This document shows, piece by piece, positions 39,550-49,074 of a DNA stretch of 64,000 bases. Both the position numbers and the translations under genes were made by a program. This DNA is from Scatosoma sp045128055 (GTDB lineage: Bacteria > Bacillota > Clostridia > Christensenellales > Borkfalkiaceae), in the NCBI GenBank assembly GCA_045128055.1, contig JBGVRC010000120.1, forward strand, positions 24,030 to 88,029, given 5' to 3'. Under the pieces are notes generated by a model. It made no database searches. It saw only the letters and a program-made list of their open reading frames with translations, and had not been told where the DNA came from. The first letter of the stretch is position 1; the number at the start of each line of letters is the position of its first letter.

Positions 39550-41976
39550 TTATAAACAGCGGACGGAATCTCTACCGTTTTCCGTGGGGATAACGGGCAA
39601 GGTTTTCGTCTTTTTTTGGCTGGGTTTTGCGGTTTTATTTTGGTTTTTGCTCTCGCCCAGCATCACGTCGAACACTTCGTCCACCGTCTTTACGGGGATA
39701 AAGGCAACGTCTTTTTGTACGACGGCGGGCAGCTCTTCGATTTCCCGTTTGTTGTCGTAAGGGATAATCACCGTTTTAATGCCCAAACGCCGCGCGGCAA
39801 GGGATTTTTCCTTTAAGCCGCCGATGGGCAATACTTTGCCGCGGAGCGTGATTTCGCCCGTCATCGCTACGTCGCCGCGAACGGGCGTACCCGTGTATGC
39901 GGACAGCATAGCCGTCGCCATCGTGATACCTGCGCTGGGTCCGTCCTTGGGCGTTGCGCCTTCGGGAACGTGTACGTGCAGGTCGAAATTGCTAAATTTT
40001 TCGCTTTCAATGCCGTATTTATCGGCGTGGGAGCGGATATAGGAAAGGGCGGCAAGCGCCGATTCTTTCATTACGTCGCCGAGCTTACCCGTGAGCTTCA
40101 ACTCCCCTTTGCCTGGCATAATCGTGGCTTCGACGATGAGCAAAGCGCCGCCGACTGCCGTCCAAGCAAGCCCCGTAACCGCGCCGATTTCTTGGCGGAA
40201 GCGGGTTTCGTCCTTTTTATATTTGGGCGCGCCGAGAAGATTTAAAACTTCCTTTTCGTCCACTTTTACAAGGGGCAGGGCTTTGTCCTTGGCGTATTGC
40301 ACCGCGATTTTACGGCACAAAGTACCTACCGTTCTTTCCAAATTACGCACCCCTGCTTCGCGGGTATAGCCTTCGATTGCCGCGTGGATACCCTTGGTTG
40401 TAAACGAAGCGTTGTTGTCCGTTAAGCCGTTTTGGACGAGCTGTTTGGGCACGAGATAGCGACGGGCGATTTCCGTCTTTTCTTCCATCGTATAGCCCGA
40501 AAGCTCGATGATTTCCATTCTGTCGCGCAAAGGCCCGGGAATGGTATCCAAGGTGTTTGCGGTGGTGATGAAAAGCACTTTGCTTAAATCGTAAGGATAT
40601 TCTAAATATCTATCGCGGAAAGAGACGTTTTGTTCGGGGTCTAATACTTCCAACAAAGCGCTGGCGGGATCCCCGTGCATATCCGACGTGATTTTGTCGA
40701 TTTCGTCGAGTAAGAATACGGGATTGATAGAACCGGCATTTTTCATACCATACAAAATTCTGCCCGGCATAGCGCCGATATAGGTACGGCGGTGGCCGCG
40801 GATTTCCGCTTCGTCCTTGACACCGCCAAGGCTCATACGGACAAATTTTCTATTCAAAGCGCGCGCAATCGACTGTGCAATGCTTGTTTTGCCCACGCCA
40901 GGGGGGCCGACAAAGCACAAAATCGGTGCTTTCATATTTCCCGTCAATTTCAAAACCGCGAGATATTCGGTGATGCGGTCTTTGATTTTTTCCAAGCCGT
41001 AGTGGTCGGCGTTGAGTACCTTGATACAGTCGGTCAACTTTTCCGTGTCTTGGGTTTCTTCCGTCCAAGGCAAAGAAAGGACTTGGTCTAAATAGCTGGC
41101 GATCACCGTATATTCAGCGGCGGACGACGGCATTTTCGAGAGCCTGTCCACTTCCTTTAAGCACTTTTCTTCCAAGCCCGCAGGAAGGTGTTTTTCCGCG
41201 ATTTTCGCGCGGTATTCGTCTTCTTCCTTATTATCGTCGCCAAGCTCGGTGTGGATAGCCTTTAACTGCTCGCGCAAAAAATATTCCTTTTGGTTTTTGT
41301 CGATGCTTTGGCGAACGGCTGTGGCGATTTTCTTTTCGATTTTGGAAATTTCCAGCTCGTCGTTTAAGCAGCGTTCAAACTGCTTCAAGCGTTCCACTAC
41401 CTTATTTTCTTCTAAAATCGCCTGCTTGACTTCCAAACGCACACGCATAGCCGAAAGGGCTACGTCGATATATTCGTCTGGGTCGGAGCATTTTTCGAGT
41501 TTGGTCACCGTTTCCTTGGCGATTTTTCCGTCCGAAGAGAGCACGTCTTTCACCAGCTCTTTCGCCGTGCGGAAATACGCTTCTTCCAGCACTTCGTCGC
41601 CGTGAACGGACGAAATGGGGTCGGCAACGGCGTAAAAATAGCCGCTTTCCATAGAAATTACGCGGGCGCGAGCGCGGTATAAGCATTCGCAAAGCACGCG
41701 GATAGCGCCGCCCGTAAGCTGGGCGATTTGTTTGATTTTGGCTACGCAGCCAACCGCGTATAAATCGCTTGCTTCCACGTCCGTTTTTTCCGTTTGGCGC
41801 TGGGTGAGAATAAACACCGTTCTATCCGTTGCGGAAGCGCGGTCGATGGCTTTGAGAGTGACTTGCCTACCCACTTCGAAAGAAATGTTGGTATGCGGAA
41901 ACGCCACCTTGCCGCGAAGGGGCACGATGGGCAAAATATTCGTTGTGTTTTCAGTTTGTTTCGTTACATTTTCCAT
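39550..41976 (-). CDS. lon: ATP-dependent Lon protease
   Basis: AAA+ serine protease that degrades damaged and regulatory proteins. From the ATG at 41976 it is about 808 residues: Lon N domain (LPIVPLRGKVAFPHTNISFEV), Walker A GPPGVGKTSIAQ, and the catalytic Ser in PKDGPSAGITM with Lys in GLKEKSLAARR. A longer frame extends upstream to 42090, but that part reads through the terminator region. The ATG has no obvious Shine-Dalgarno. It lies 24 bp from engB and follows the polysaccharide kinase gene. Confidence 0.96.
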   Translation of the reverse strand: MENVTKQTENTTNILPIVPLRGKVAFPHTNISFEVGRQVTLKAIDRASATDRTVFILTQRQTEKTDVEASDLYAVGCVAKIKQIAQLTGGAIRVLCECLYRARARVISMESGYFYAVADPISSVHGDEVLEEAYFRTAKELVKDVLSSDGKIAKETVTKLEKCSDPDEYIDVALSAMRVRLEVKQAILEENKVVERLKQFERCLNDELEISKIEKKIATAVRQSIDKNQKEYFLREQLKAIHTELGDDNKEEDEYRAKIAEKHLPAGLEEKCLKEVDRLSKMPSSAAEYTVIASYLDQVLSLPWTEETQDTEKLTDCIKVLNADHYGLEKIKDRITEYLAVLKLTGNMKAPILCFVGPPGVGKTSIAQSIARALNRKFVRMSLGGVKDEAEIRGHRRTYIGAMPGRILYGMKNAGSINPVFLLDEIDKITSDMHGDPASALLEVLDPEQNVSFRDRYLEYPYDLSKVLFITTANTLDTIPGPLRDRMEIIELSGYTMEEKTEIARRYLVPKQLVQNGLTDNNASFTTKGIHAAIEGYTREAGVRNLERTVGTLCRKIAVQYAKDKALPLVKVDEKEVLNLLGAPKYKKDETRFRQEIGAVTGLAWTAVGGALLIVEATIMPGKGELKLTGKLGDVMKESALAALSYIRSHADKYGIESEKFSNFDLHVHVPEGATPKDGPSAGITMATAMLSAYTGTPVRGDVAMTGEITLRGKVLPIGGLKEKSLAARRLGIKTVIIPYDNKREIEELPAVVQKDVAFIPVKTVDEVFDVMLGESKNQNKTAKPSQKKTKTLPVIPTENGRDSVRCL

Positions 41977-42031
41977 ACGTATATTGTTTACCCGTTTTTT
42001 TATATTTTCAAACAGAAACGGGGGAAAGAAA

Positions 42032-42052
42032 GGGTGGGAAAACTTCCCACCC
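42032..42052 (-). terminator. Terminator between the polysaccharide kinase and lon
   Basis: GGGTGGGAA / TTCCCACCC perfect hairpin followed on the minus strand by CTTTCTTT, in the 126-bp gap before lon. Confidence 0.7.
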
Positions 42053-42102
42053 CCTTGTTTGTTTTGTCGTTTACACGGCGAGATTGCCAAGCGGCTGTGT
42101 TT

Positions 42103-42951
42103 TTACGCTTCGCTTCTTTCCGACTCGTCTTCGGTTTCGTCGCTGGACACGTAGCCCTTGGAATCGTAGGCATAGGAATTATAATAATAATATTTTTTAT
42201 AACCGTAGCCGTAATAGCCGCCGTAGTAACCCTTGGATTTGGGGGTTTTGTAGTCGTTGACAACTACCCCAAGCACGTTCACTTTCGAGAATTTAAGGGT
42301 GTCGAGCGCGCGTTCGATGTCGCTGATGTAGGATACTTGGTGGCGGCAAACAAGCACCGCGCCGTCTACTGCGGGGGAGAGCGCCAAGGCGTCCGAAAGG
42401 AGCAATACGGGGGGCGTATCAATGATGATATAGTCGTATTCTTCGCGGAGCTGGTTTAAAAGCGCAACCATTTCTTCGCTTTCCAACAATTCGTAGGGGC
42501 GGGGAGAATGCGTACCGCAGGTGATATACGAAAGGTTTTTATTCACGTGGGAAACGTGCGTAACTTCCTGCAAGGACTTTTGACCGGAAAGACAGTCGGA
42601 AAGCCCGGGTACGGTTTTTTGCTTGAAATATTTAGCCACTCTGCCCTTTCTAATGTCGGCGTCTACGAGAATAACCTTTGCGTCCGATTGCGCAAACATC
42701 AAGGCAAGGTTGACGGTGACCGTCGTTTTTCCGTCTTCGGGGAAGGCGGACGTCGCCATGATTGCCAAGCCGCCGCTCTTTTTGGGGACGGATACGGAGA
42801 TGGAAGCCTTTAAATTACGGAACGCTTCCGTAACGTCGAAGGGCGTGTCGTCGCTTAATAAATATTCTGCTCTGGAAGAAAGATGTTTCGTTTTTTCAGA
42901 AGCTTTGATTGCGCGTTTTTCGCGCGTTTTATTTTTCGAAAAAATACCCAT
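42103..42951 (-). CDS. Capsular polysaccharide tyrosine kinase (CpsD/YwqD-type BY-kinase)
   Basis: Bacterial tyrosine kinase of 282 residues: Walker A-like FPEDGKTTVTVNLA near 72, Walker A' VILVDADIRKG near 97, Walker B DYIIIDTPPVLL near 180. The C-terminal tail is extremely Tyr-rich (about 15 Tyr in the last 45 residues, including KKYYYYNSYAYDSKGY), the usual autophosphorylation cluster. It lies 3 bp from its membrane adaptor. In such systems cycles of phosphorylation regulate polysaccharide chain length; no glycosyltransferases are nearby, so its glycan is unknown. Confidence 0.93.
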   Translation of the reverse strand: MGIFSKNKTREKRAIKASEKTKHLSSRAEYLLSDDTPFDVTEAFRNLKASISVSVPKKSGGLAIMATSAFPEDGKTTVTVNLALMFAQSDAKVILVDADIRKGRVAKYFKQKTVPGLSDCLSGQKSLQEVTHVSHVNKNLSYITCGTHSPRPYELLESEEMVALLNQLREEYDYIIIDTPPVLLLSDALALSPAVDGAVLVCRHQVSYISDIERALDTLKFSKVNVLGVVVNDYKTPKSKGYYGGYYGYGYKKYYYYNSYAYDSKGYVSSDETEDESERSEA

Positions 42952-42954
42952 AGC

Positions 42955-44448
42955 TTATCTCCTAGAACCGTTCTTTTTCTTATTGTTTGCGGTTTGTTGC
43001 TTTGCGGGGGCAGGAGCGCTCTTGGTTTGTTTTTCCTGCTTCGCCTGTAACTCCGCTTGTTTCTTTGCTTGTTCAGCGTCCTTTTTGGTTTGTTTTTCTT
43101 TTTCCTTTAATTGTTTTGCTTTTTCTTTCTTTTCCAAAACGCTGCGTTTTGCGCGTTCCTTTTTCTTGGTGGCGGAAAGCGTGGTAAGGTCTTCAATCGT
43201 AGGCACGATACCGAGTACGGGAACGTTGAAAAGACGGGTGATGGTTTCTTGGTCGCGGAGACGTTTGTCCGATCTGTCTACAATAATAATCAGAACCGCT
43301 GCGATAACAGCTGCCGCCGCCGCAAAAAGAACAGCGTATTTTATTGCTTGGTTGGTGGTGTAAAGGGGGTTGGTTAAATGAATTTCGTCCGTACGGGTGA
43401 TTCTTTGACAGTTGGTGCCTTCGTAATCGGAGGGAACCGCCATATTTGCTTCAACGTACGAGGGAACGACTTTAATAACTTTTTCGTACAAGTCATTGGC
43501 GAATTCTCTTTGTTTTTCCTTTACTTCTTTGTCTGGAGAGTCCACCAAAACGGAAATTTTCACGTAGATGAAGCTTCGCGCAAGATTGTTTGCGTCGTCC
43601 GTATCGGCATTTGCTTCGAGGTAGGAGTAGGAAATTTTACCGCTATGGAGATTGAGGTCGGCTTTATAATTATTTGTTGTTCTCCAAAGCGCAAGCGTTT
43701 CTTCCGTTTTGTTTTCTGCAATTTCTACAGCAAGATCGGCTTCGGCTTGTAATTCTTTCGCTTGCAACTTCTTGGACTGATAATCTTCACACAAAGTTTT
43801 CAACTCGGCCGGCAATTTGGTCTGCAAGTGTGTGTAAGCGATGTCGCTATAAGACCAATAAGCGTTGGAGATATCGGGAAGAGAAGGGACAATGGCAAGC
43901 CAAGCCTCCTGCACCTGTTCTAAGGCTTCATCAGCAATCTTTTTTGCTGCTGTAACCGCATTTCTTGCCGCCGTTGCATCGTTAAGAAGAAGCTCGGTTT
44001 CCTCAATGGAAGCATTGAGTTTTTTATTAAACTCTTTATTTTTCTGCTCTATTTCTGCTTCAGATTCCGGGTTTTTTATGGTAATTTTCCAAGGTTTTTC
44101 GTCCGTAGATTGTTTAGGAATAGTTCTACCGTCCAAAATTAATTGTTCCGTAAAACTTTCCGAGCCGAGCAGCTTGACCATGTTATCCATGACGTGTCTG
44201 CCGTACGCGCCGTAAACGCCGTATTGGCTGCCTTCCGAGCTTGCCGTTTGTTTGGGCCGTTCGGGGTTGACGTAAAATTGCACTTCCGTACCATAGTAGT
44301 CAATGTTAACTGTGCGCCAAACAGCAAACGATCCGCCTAAAATTCCGCCGATGATCACGACGAGAATAAGTAGCTTGATTTTGCTTAAAAGAAGTTGGAG
44401 TATATCCATTAAGCTAATGCCTTCTTCTTTCTGGATTTTTTCTTCCAT
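42955..44448 (-). CDS. Polysaccharide co-polymerase (Wzz/YveK/CpsC-type)
   Basis: Membrane adaptor and chain-length regulator, 497 residues: the N-terminal Wzz domain with a first membrane helix (LLILVVIIGGILGGSFAVW near 28-46), a long extracytoplasmic helical part (about 150-300), a second helix (YAVLFAAAAAVIAAVLIIIV near 385), then a cytoplasmic Lys/Glu/Gln-rich tail that should recruit the kinase encoded 3 bp downstream. The tail is longer than usual. It is transcribed from the promoter at 44531-44559. Confidence 0.88.
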   Translation of the reverse strand: MEEKIQKEEGISLMDILQLLLSKIKLLILVVIIGGILGGSFAVWRTVNIDYYGTEVQFYVNPERPKQTASSEGSQYGVYGAYGRHVMDNMVKLLGSESFTEQLILDGRTIPKQSTDEKPWKITIKNPESEAEIEQKNKEFNKKLNASIEETELLLNDATAARNAVTAAKKIADEALEQVQEAWLAIVPSLPDISNAYWSYSDIAYTHLQTKLPAELKTLCEDYQSKKLQAKELQAEADLAVEIAENKTEETLALWRTTNNYKADLNLHSGKISYSYLEANADTDDANNLARSFIYVKISVLVDSPDKEVKEKQREFANDLYEKVIKVVPSYVEANMAVPSDYEGTNCQRITRTDEIHLTNPLYTTNQAIKYAVLFAAAAAVIAAVLIIIVDRSDKRLRDQETITRLFNVPVLGIVPTIEDLTTLSATKKKERAKRSVLEKKEKAKQLKEKEKQTKKDAEQAKKQAELQAKQEKQTKSAPAPAKQQTANNKKKNGSRR

Positions 44449-44530
44449 TATACGCTCCTTATATTGTTCTTTTGCTTTCGTTTTTCTTGGGTTTTATAAA
44501 GAATTTATAAAAACACTCTAAGTCCAACCC

Positions 44531-44559
44531 ATTATACCATTATTTTTTTCGCTTGTAAA
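44531..44559 (-). promoter_or_regulatory. Promoter of the polysaccharide co-polymerase operon
   Basis: On the minus strand TTTACA (44554-44559) and TATAAT (44531-44536) with a 17-bp spacer. Confidence 0.8.
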
Positions 44560-44622
44560 GTGTTTTTTCACAAAAAAGCGGTTACCGCGGCGAAAAAAGG
44601 CAGGAAAATAAAGACAAAGCAA

Positions 44623-44649
44623 AAAAACCGTCCTTTTAGGACGGTTTCG
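44623..44649 (-). terminator. RNase G gene terminator
   Basis: AAACCGTCC / GGACGGTTT hairpin with A/T runs on both sides, 20 bp past the stop. Confidence 0.85.
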
Positions 44650-44668
44650 TTTGATAAAAGCAGCGGAA

Positions 44669-46189
44669 TTATCCGCGTAAAAGCTGCGCGTTGGCGGGCA
44701 GAGCAGACGGCTCTTTTTCTTCGCCGCGGACGGTGAAATAATTTTCTTTATACGTTTTGTGGGGGATAAAATACACTCGTTTGTCCGCCCAGCGCGTTCG
44801 GGCTTCGATTGTCAGCAAGCCTTCGTTTAAAATCTTTTGCATAATGTTTTGGTTAAGCTCTACCACGACGGTATCGAAACCGTCGGCAAAGCAATCGAGA
44901 ATACTCGCGCGCATTCGCGTAATCACGAAAATGTCTTCGTGTACGTACGCCATACCTTGACAATGCGGGCAGGGTTTTACCAAATACGAATGGGCGTCGT
45001 GTCCTACTCTTTTGCGGGTAAACTGCGTAATACACAGCTCGCTCATGGGCAAAACGTTGCATTTCGCTTTGTCCGCGGAGAGCTTTTCACGGAGCTTTTC
45101 GGTGACGGCTTCGCGGTGCGCTTCGTCCGCCATATCGATAAAATCCACCACGACGATGCCGCCGATATTACGCAGGCGAACCTGTCTTGCGATTTCTTCC
45201 GCGGCGGCGAGATTGACGGCGAACACGGTGTCTTCCAAATTGTCGCTGCCGACGTAGCCGCCCGTATTTACGTCCACGACGGTCATAGCTTCGGTGGGCT
45301 CGATGACGATATGCGCGCCGTTTTCCAAGGGCACGATGGGGTCTGCCGCGCCGTAAACCAGCGGGGAAATCCCATATTCTTTCATCATAGCTCTGTCGCC
45401 GTTGTGGAAAACGAGCTTGCTTTCGGGAATATCTTTTCTAAGGTTGATAAGACGGAGCAAACGCTCGTACAATTCCTTATCCCCTACGTGAATGGCGTCA
45501 AAATCTTCGCCGTACGAATCGCGCATTACGCGGGCGGGCAAATCGTCGTCTTCATACAAAAGCGTGCCGATTTCCGCTGTTTTGGACAAAGCGTTCATAT
45601 CCGCGTAAAGCTGTTTTAAATAAGCGGCTTCCGCTTGGATTTGTTCGTCGGAAGCGAAGGGGGCTTGGGTGCGCACGATAAAGCCTTCGTCCTGTCTTTC
45701 GCGCAGGTTATCCACCTTTTGCAAAAGCGTTTGACGGGTAGCTTCGTCGGTGATTTTTCTGGAAATGCCCAAAAAGTTTGTCGTGGGCATATAAATGACG
45801 AGCTTACCAACGAAAGAAAGGTGGGTAGTGACCTTTGCGCCCTTGTTGCCGCGGGGCGGTTTTACCACCTGTACGATAATCTCGTCCCCTTCTTTAAGTT
45901 GCATCGAATTTACGTTTAACGCGGACATGGTACCGTCATATTTGGTATGGTCGGCGTACGTTTCGTCCATAGACAGGTAACAATTTTTATCCAAACCGCA
46001 GTGGATAAAGGCGGCGTTCATACCCGAAAGCACGTTGACGACCTTGCCTTTATAAATACTGCCGACGCTGGTTGCTCTCGGTTCGAACTCGCAGGAAAAT
46101 TCCATCAATTTTCCGTCTTCTACCAAAGCGGCGAACTGCTGGCCGCAATATCTATCTAAAAACCATTCTGTCTTTATCTTCGTTGACAT
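44669..46189 (-). CDS. rng: Ribonuclease G/E family endoribonuclease
   Basis: Single-strand RNA endonuclease of the RNase E/G family, 506 residues. The S1 domain covers about 35-125 (VGSIYKGKVVNVLSGMNAAFIH), the DNase I-like catalytic core carries the metal-binding Asp pair (VVDVNTGGYVG near 305 and GGIVVVDFIDM near 348), and the Zn-link CPHC is near 404-407, which allows dimerisation. Presence of RNase G together with RicT/RNase Y-type control is common in Clostridia. It is transcribed alone. Confidence 0.95.
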   Translation of the reverse strand: MSTKIKTEWFLDRYCGQQFAALVEDGKLMEFSCEFEPRATSVGSIYKGKVVNVLSGMNAAFIHCGLDKNCYLSMDETYADHTKYDGTMSALNVNSMQLKEGDEIIVQVVKPPRGNKGAKVTTHLSFVGKLVIYMPTTNFLGISRKITDEATRQTLLQKVDNLRERQDEGFIVRTQAPFASDEQIQAEAAYLKQLYADMNALSKTAEIGTLLYEDDDLPARVMRDSYGEDFDAIHVGDKELYERLLRLINLRKDIPESKLVFHNGDRAMMKEYGISPLVYGAADPIVPLENGAHIVIEPTEAMTVVDVNTGGYVGSDNLEDTVFAVNLAAAEEIARQVRLRNIGGIVVVDFIDMADEAHREAVTEKLREKLSADKAKCNVLPMSELCITQFTRKRVGHDAHSYLVKPCPHCQGMAYVHEDIFVITRMRASILDCFADGFDTVVVELNQNIMQKILNEGLLTIEARTRWADKRVYFIPHKTYKENYFTVRGEEKEPSALPANAQLLRG

Positions 46190-46358
46190 CTACCTTTGTT
46201 TCCTTTACGAAATATTTGGGGGTATTACCCAGCCGATTTTTGTCGGTGACAAATCGTAAAAGCTACGTAGGACCGTTTATCACACGGGTAATAGTATAAC
46301 ACACAGTCGTTTTTTTGCAAAGCGTTTTTTGCTTCTTTTGGCGGGAAATTATACGATT

Positions 46359-47330
46359 TTAAGGCAAATATACGTCTTTTTCAACCATTTCTCGTATTGG
46401 GGTGTACGGAGAAGGGGCTTTTTCGAACAAAGCGGCGAGTTTGTTTTGGGGTAAATTGCAAAGGTGGCGCTCTTTTTCGTCGTAAATTTCAAGCACCAAA
46501 TAGCTGCCGCGGGATAAAAACCGAAAAACGTCTTTTACGGGGCAGCTTGCCAAAACGGCGACGCGGCGTATCTCTATCCCCCGTTTTAGCGGTTGATTTT
46601 GCGCGAAATCGATGCGGGAGTAGACGGCGGCTTTGTCCTTGTTGCCCAAAAACCCCGCAAAGAGAAACACGGAGAACACGAGCAGGCTGAAATTTGGATT
46701 TTTTTGAACGCACGAAACAAGAAAAAAGCCCGATAGGCAAAGGGAAAAAGCCAAGGTTAGAAAACGGCAAAATTTTTCCGCTTTTTCTTCTGCCAAGGTG
46801 ACGTCCGCGTGTTTTTTCGATAGCATTTTCGCGAGCGAGCATTTTAAAATTCTGCCCCCGTCCAAGGGGTAGGCGGGCAGTAAATTTACAATCGCGATAG
46901 CGAGCGAAGAATGGAAAGCTACGTCCGTGAACGCGTACATGGTAGGGACAAACCACCACAAAGCGACGAAAAATACGGCGGTTATAAAATTGCAAAGCGG
47001 GCCGCAAAGCGCGACGATAATTTCGTCTTTGAGAGAAATCCCCCTTAAATCCCCGTCGATAACCGCACCAAAGGGCATAAGTACGACGCGGTTGAGTTTA
47101 TAGCCTAATTTGGCGGCGGCGTAGGCGTGCGCGAGCTCGTGCTGAATGGCGACGAGAGCGGAGAGAAAGAATAAAAACAACTCCCCCGTGAAGGCGTACC
47201 AAACTCCGACCAGCCAAAAGAGCGGATGGACGCGAAAAAGGCGGGTTTTTCTTTTTTTGGGATAAGAAAAAGAGCGGTTTTGCCGCCCGTTTTCTCGTCT
47301 TGATGGTTTGTTGTTTTGAAATGCGCGCAT
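46359..47330 (-). CDS. spoIVFB: Intramembrane metalloprotease SpoIVFB
   Basis: Site-2-type membrane metalloprotease that processes pro-sigma-K in the mother cell. From the ATG at 47330 it is 323 residues, with the zinc motif HELAH at 64-68 and the third ligand region LPAYPLDGGRIL near 155, plus C-terminal CBS-like sequence (FDFAQ... VLEIYDE). The start overlaps the spoIVFA stop as TAATG, so the pair is translationally coupled. A longer upstream frame is just a shadow of spoIVFA. A copy of the dispersed element falls at VPTMYAFTD near 137. Confidence 0.93.
   Translation of the reverse strand: MRAFQNNKPSRRENGRQNRSFSYPKKRKTRLFRVHPLFWLVGVWYAFTGELFLFFLSALVAIQHELAHAYAAAKLGYKLNRVVLMPFGAVIDGDLRGISLKDEIIVALCGPLCNFITAVFFVALWWFVPTMYAFTDVAFHSSLAIAIVNLLPAYPLDGGRILKCSLAKMLSKKHADVTLAEEKAEKFCRFLTLAFSLCLSGFFLVSCVQKNPNFSLLVFSVFLFAGFLGNKDKAAVYSRIDFAQNQPLKRGIEIRRVAVLASCPVKDVFRFLSRGSYLVLEIYDEKERHLCNLPQNKLAALFEKAPSPYTPIREMVEKDVYLP
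46927..46951 (-). repeat. Dispersed element, diverged, in spoIVFB
   Basis: GTGAACGCGTACATGGTA on the plus strand; it encodes PTMYAFT. It is close to the GTACATG form found at 20342 and 39512. Confidence 0.55.
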
Positions 47331-48232
47331 TATTCCACCCACGCAAGGGAATTTTCCGCTGTAATTTGATAGCAGTTGAGCAAAACGCCGCCCGAATACA
47401 TCGTCATTTGCACTTCCGTTTCCCCCGTTGTATACCCGACGGGCACGTTGCTTTTTACTTCGTCGCCCACTTGATAATATATATGGCTGAGCCCGCTGAT
47501 AATCCCCGTAAAAGAGTCGGAGTGGTTGATTTTTAAGGTGTATGTGCCGTCCGCGTTTTGGTACGCTTCGCTCACCGTGCCTTCGACCGCAGGATAGACG
47601 CAGCAATCGTCTTTAAAGGAAAGAATACCTGCGGCGGAAAGGGAAAGCTCTGCGTCGGAAAGCTCGGATACCACGGGCGAGAGCTTGAAATCGGAGTACG
47701 AGCGGTTGTCGACGGTGGCAACCGTTGCGTTGGGGTTGTTCATCGCGCGGAAAAAGGTGTTTACCGCGCTGTTGGGTAAAAATACGTTGGTCAAAAAGAT
47801 AGCGCCGCAAAGCGCGCAGGCGATCGCGAACTCTGTGCCAAGCGTGACGCGGACGGCTTTTTGCGCCCGCGTTTCTTCGTTCATCGCGTACCTGCCCCCT
47901 TCATTTTCTTTATAATCGAACGCATATTCTTCTTCAAAGGCGGCTTTGCGTTCTTGCTCGTCGGCAAAAAGTCGAACGGTGTCGATGCGGTCGGGAACGG
48001 CGTCGAAGGAAATAGAGCCTTCGCTGTTCGCGCCTTCCGCAAATGCGTCCGCGTCCACGGAAAGGGCGGTTTGCGTTTCTTCCACGCGGTTGTTCACCTG
48101 CCGTATCACGCTGTCTTTTAAGGGTGCGGTTTGTTCTAAGCGCGCTTTTTTACGGCGGCTTTTCTTGCGGATAATATTGACGGTGGATACAGGGATTTCT
48201 AACATTTCGGCGTATTCTATTTCTTCGTGCAT
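47330..48232 (-). CDS. spoIVFA: SpoIVFA-like LytM-domain membrane protein
   Basis: Expected partner and inhibitor of SpoIVFB in the mother-cell membrane. The 300-residue protein has a charged N-terminal region, one membrane segment (FAIACALCGAIFLTNVFLP near 141-159), and a C-terminal M23/LytM-type domain (YPAVEGTVSEAYQNADGTYTLKINH, then GLSHIYYQVGDEVKSNVPVG) lacking the full metal-binding set, as in SpoIVFA. It lies directly upstream of spoIVFB with a one-base overlap. A full copy of the dispersed element inserts EGGRYAMN just before the membrane segment. Confidence 0.82.
   Translation of the reverse strand: MHEEIEYAEMLEIPVSTVNIIRKKSRRKKARLEQTAPLKDSVIRQVNNRVEETQTALSVDADAFAEGANSEGSISFDAVPDRIDTVRLFADEQERKAAFEEEYAFDYKENEGGRYAMNEETRAQKAVRVTLGTEFAIACALCGAIFLTNVFLPNSAVNTFFRAMNNPNATVATVDNRSYSDFKLSPVVSELSDAELSLSAAGILSFKDDCCVYPAVEGTVSEAYQNADGTYTLKINHSDSFTGIISGLSHIYYQVGDEVKSNVPVGYTTGETEVQMTMYSGGVLLNCYQITAENSLAWVE
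47879..47907 (-). repeat. Dispersed 28-bp element, GGGGG/ATG form (in spoIVFA)
   Basis: On the minus strand AAGGGGGCAGGTACGCGATG, in frame as EGGRYAMN, the same frame as in gerA. Confidence 0.88.
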
Positions 48233-48360
48233 ACTAACTTCTCCTTTCGCTCGTTGTTTTAGCGTCTGTTTTATCGTATGCGAAAAAGTAAGCGTTTAGA
48301 ACGAAAAAAGAAAAAATAAAAGGCAAAATGATACTTTTACCCATTTATAATATGATAAAG

Positions 48361-49074
48361 TTAATGATTTTTGTGACAATGTTCGAAATACCAGCACCTA
48401 TACGGGGCTTCGCAATGCACGCCAACGGAAACGTTTGGCATTATTGCGTCCTTTTTCTTGATTTTACCAAGCTCGAAAATACGCTCGCTCGCCATTTTTT
48501 GATAGGGCTTTATCGCGTTGGTTACGTCGATAATACGATAGCGGAAGCCGTTGCTTTCCATATACGTCGCGGTGTGTTCAAAATCGTCTTTTACCGCGTC
48601 TTGGGGCGGTTCGTCCCCGCGCAAAACAAGGTGTACTCCCTTTAAAGAAACGCCGCATTTTTGCAGGATGAAGGCTTGAAAACCAAGGTCGGTCAAAAAG
48701 GCTTCGCGTGCGTAAAAAGTGTTCTTCACTTCGTACATGGTATAGCCGTTTCCCGTTTTTCGTAAAATATCGGCAGCGCAAAAATTGCCGTACCACGTAA
48801 ACGAGCCTTCGCAAATAACGGGGGTTTGTTTTTCGATAAGCTCTTGGGTTTTGGCGATCATAGCGGCGTAGTTCAGCCTGCCGTCGTCGCGAAGCGTAGT
48901 GGTTTCGGTGTACTCGCCGAAAATACCCATAGCGGCGTCGCCAAACGCGTTGCCCGCGTCTAATTTTTCTTGGATTTCAGGCGGAATAATTTTCAGCTCG
49001 GGCGCGTGCGCGTCCAACCAAAGCATTTTTTCGCATTGTAAGCCGCGGACAAAGTCCGTTTTGGAAATAGGCAT
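48361..49074 (-). CDS. Cas4/RecB-like PD-(D/E)XK nuclease (DUF2779-type N-terminal half)
   Basis: A 237-residue protein from the ATG at 49074 (GGAAG site). It has nuclease-fold signatures: CEGSFTWYGNFCAADILRKTG (acidic D) and YEVKNTF (E-x-K). Cysteine near 14 (RGLQCEKMLW) and C-x6-C-x5-C at the C-terminus (HCEAPYRCWYFEHC) give four Cys, as in the iron-sulfur cluster of Cas4/AddB enzymes. It resembles the first half of DUF2779 proteins, whose RNase H-like second half is missing. No CRISPR locus is nearby. The gene is 138 bp beyond the ssb-like gene on the same strand. Confidence 0.75.
   Translation of the reverse strand: MPISKTDFVRGLQCEKMLWLDAHAPELKIIPPEIQEKLDAGNAFGDAAMGIFGEYTETTTLRDDGRLNYAAMIAKTQELIEKQTPVICEGSFTWYGNFCAADILRKTGNGYTMYEVKNTFYAREAFLTDLGFQAFILQKCGVSLKGVHLVLRGDEPPQDAVKDDFEHTATYMESNGFRYRIIDVTNAIKPYQKMASERIFELGKIKKKDAIMPNVSVGVHCEAPYRCWYFEHCHKNH

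Noticed and set aside
43005..43025. GCGGGGGCAGGAGCGCTC in the polysaccharide co-polymerase
   Set aside because: Shares only the GGGGGCAGG part; it codes for a low-complexity Ala/Pro tail.
45918..45943. GGACATGGTACCGTC in the RNase G gene as an element copy
   Set aside because: The translated residues (DGTMSALN) lie in the S1-domain region and flanks do not match the consensus.
47098..47606. N-terminal extension of the spoIVFB reading frame
   Set aside because: The extra 92 residues are Arg-rich shadow of spoIVFA; the TAATG junction gives a natural start.
48727..48751. TTCGTACATGGTATAG as an element copy
   Set aside because: It encodes the conserved YTMYEVKNT motif of the nuclease fold, so the similarity is best explained by the protein.
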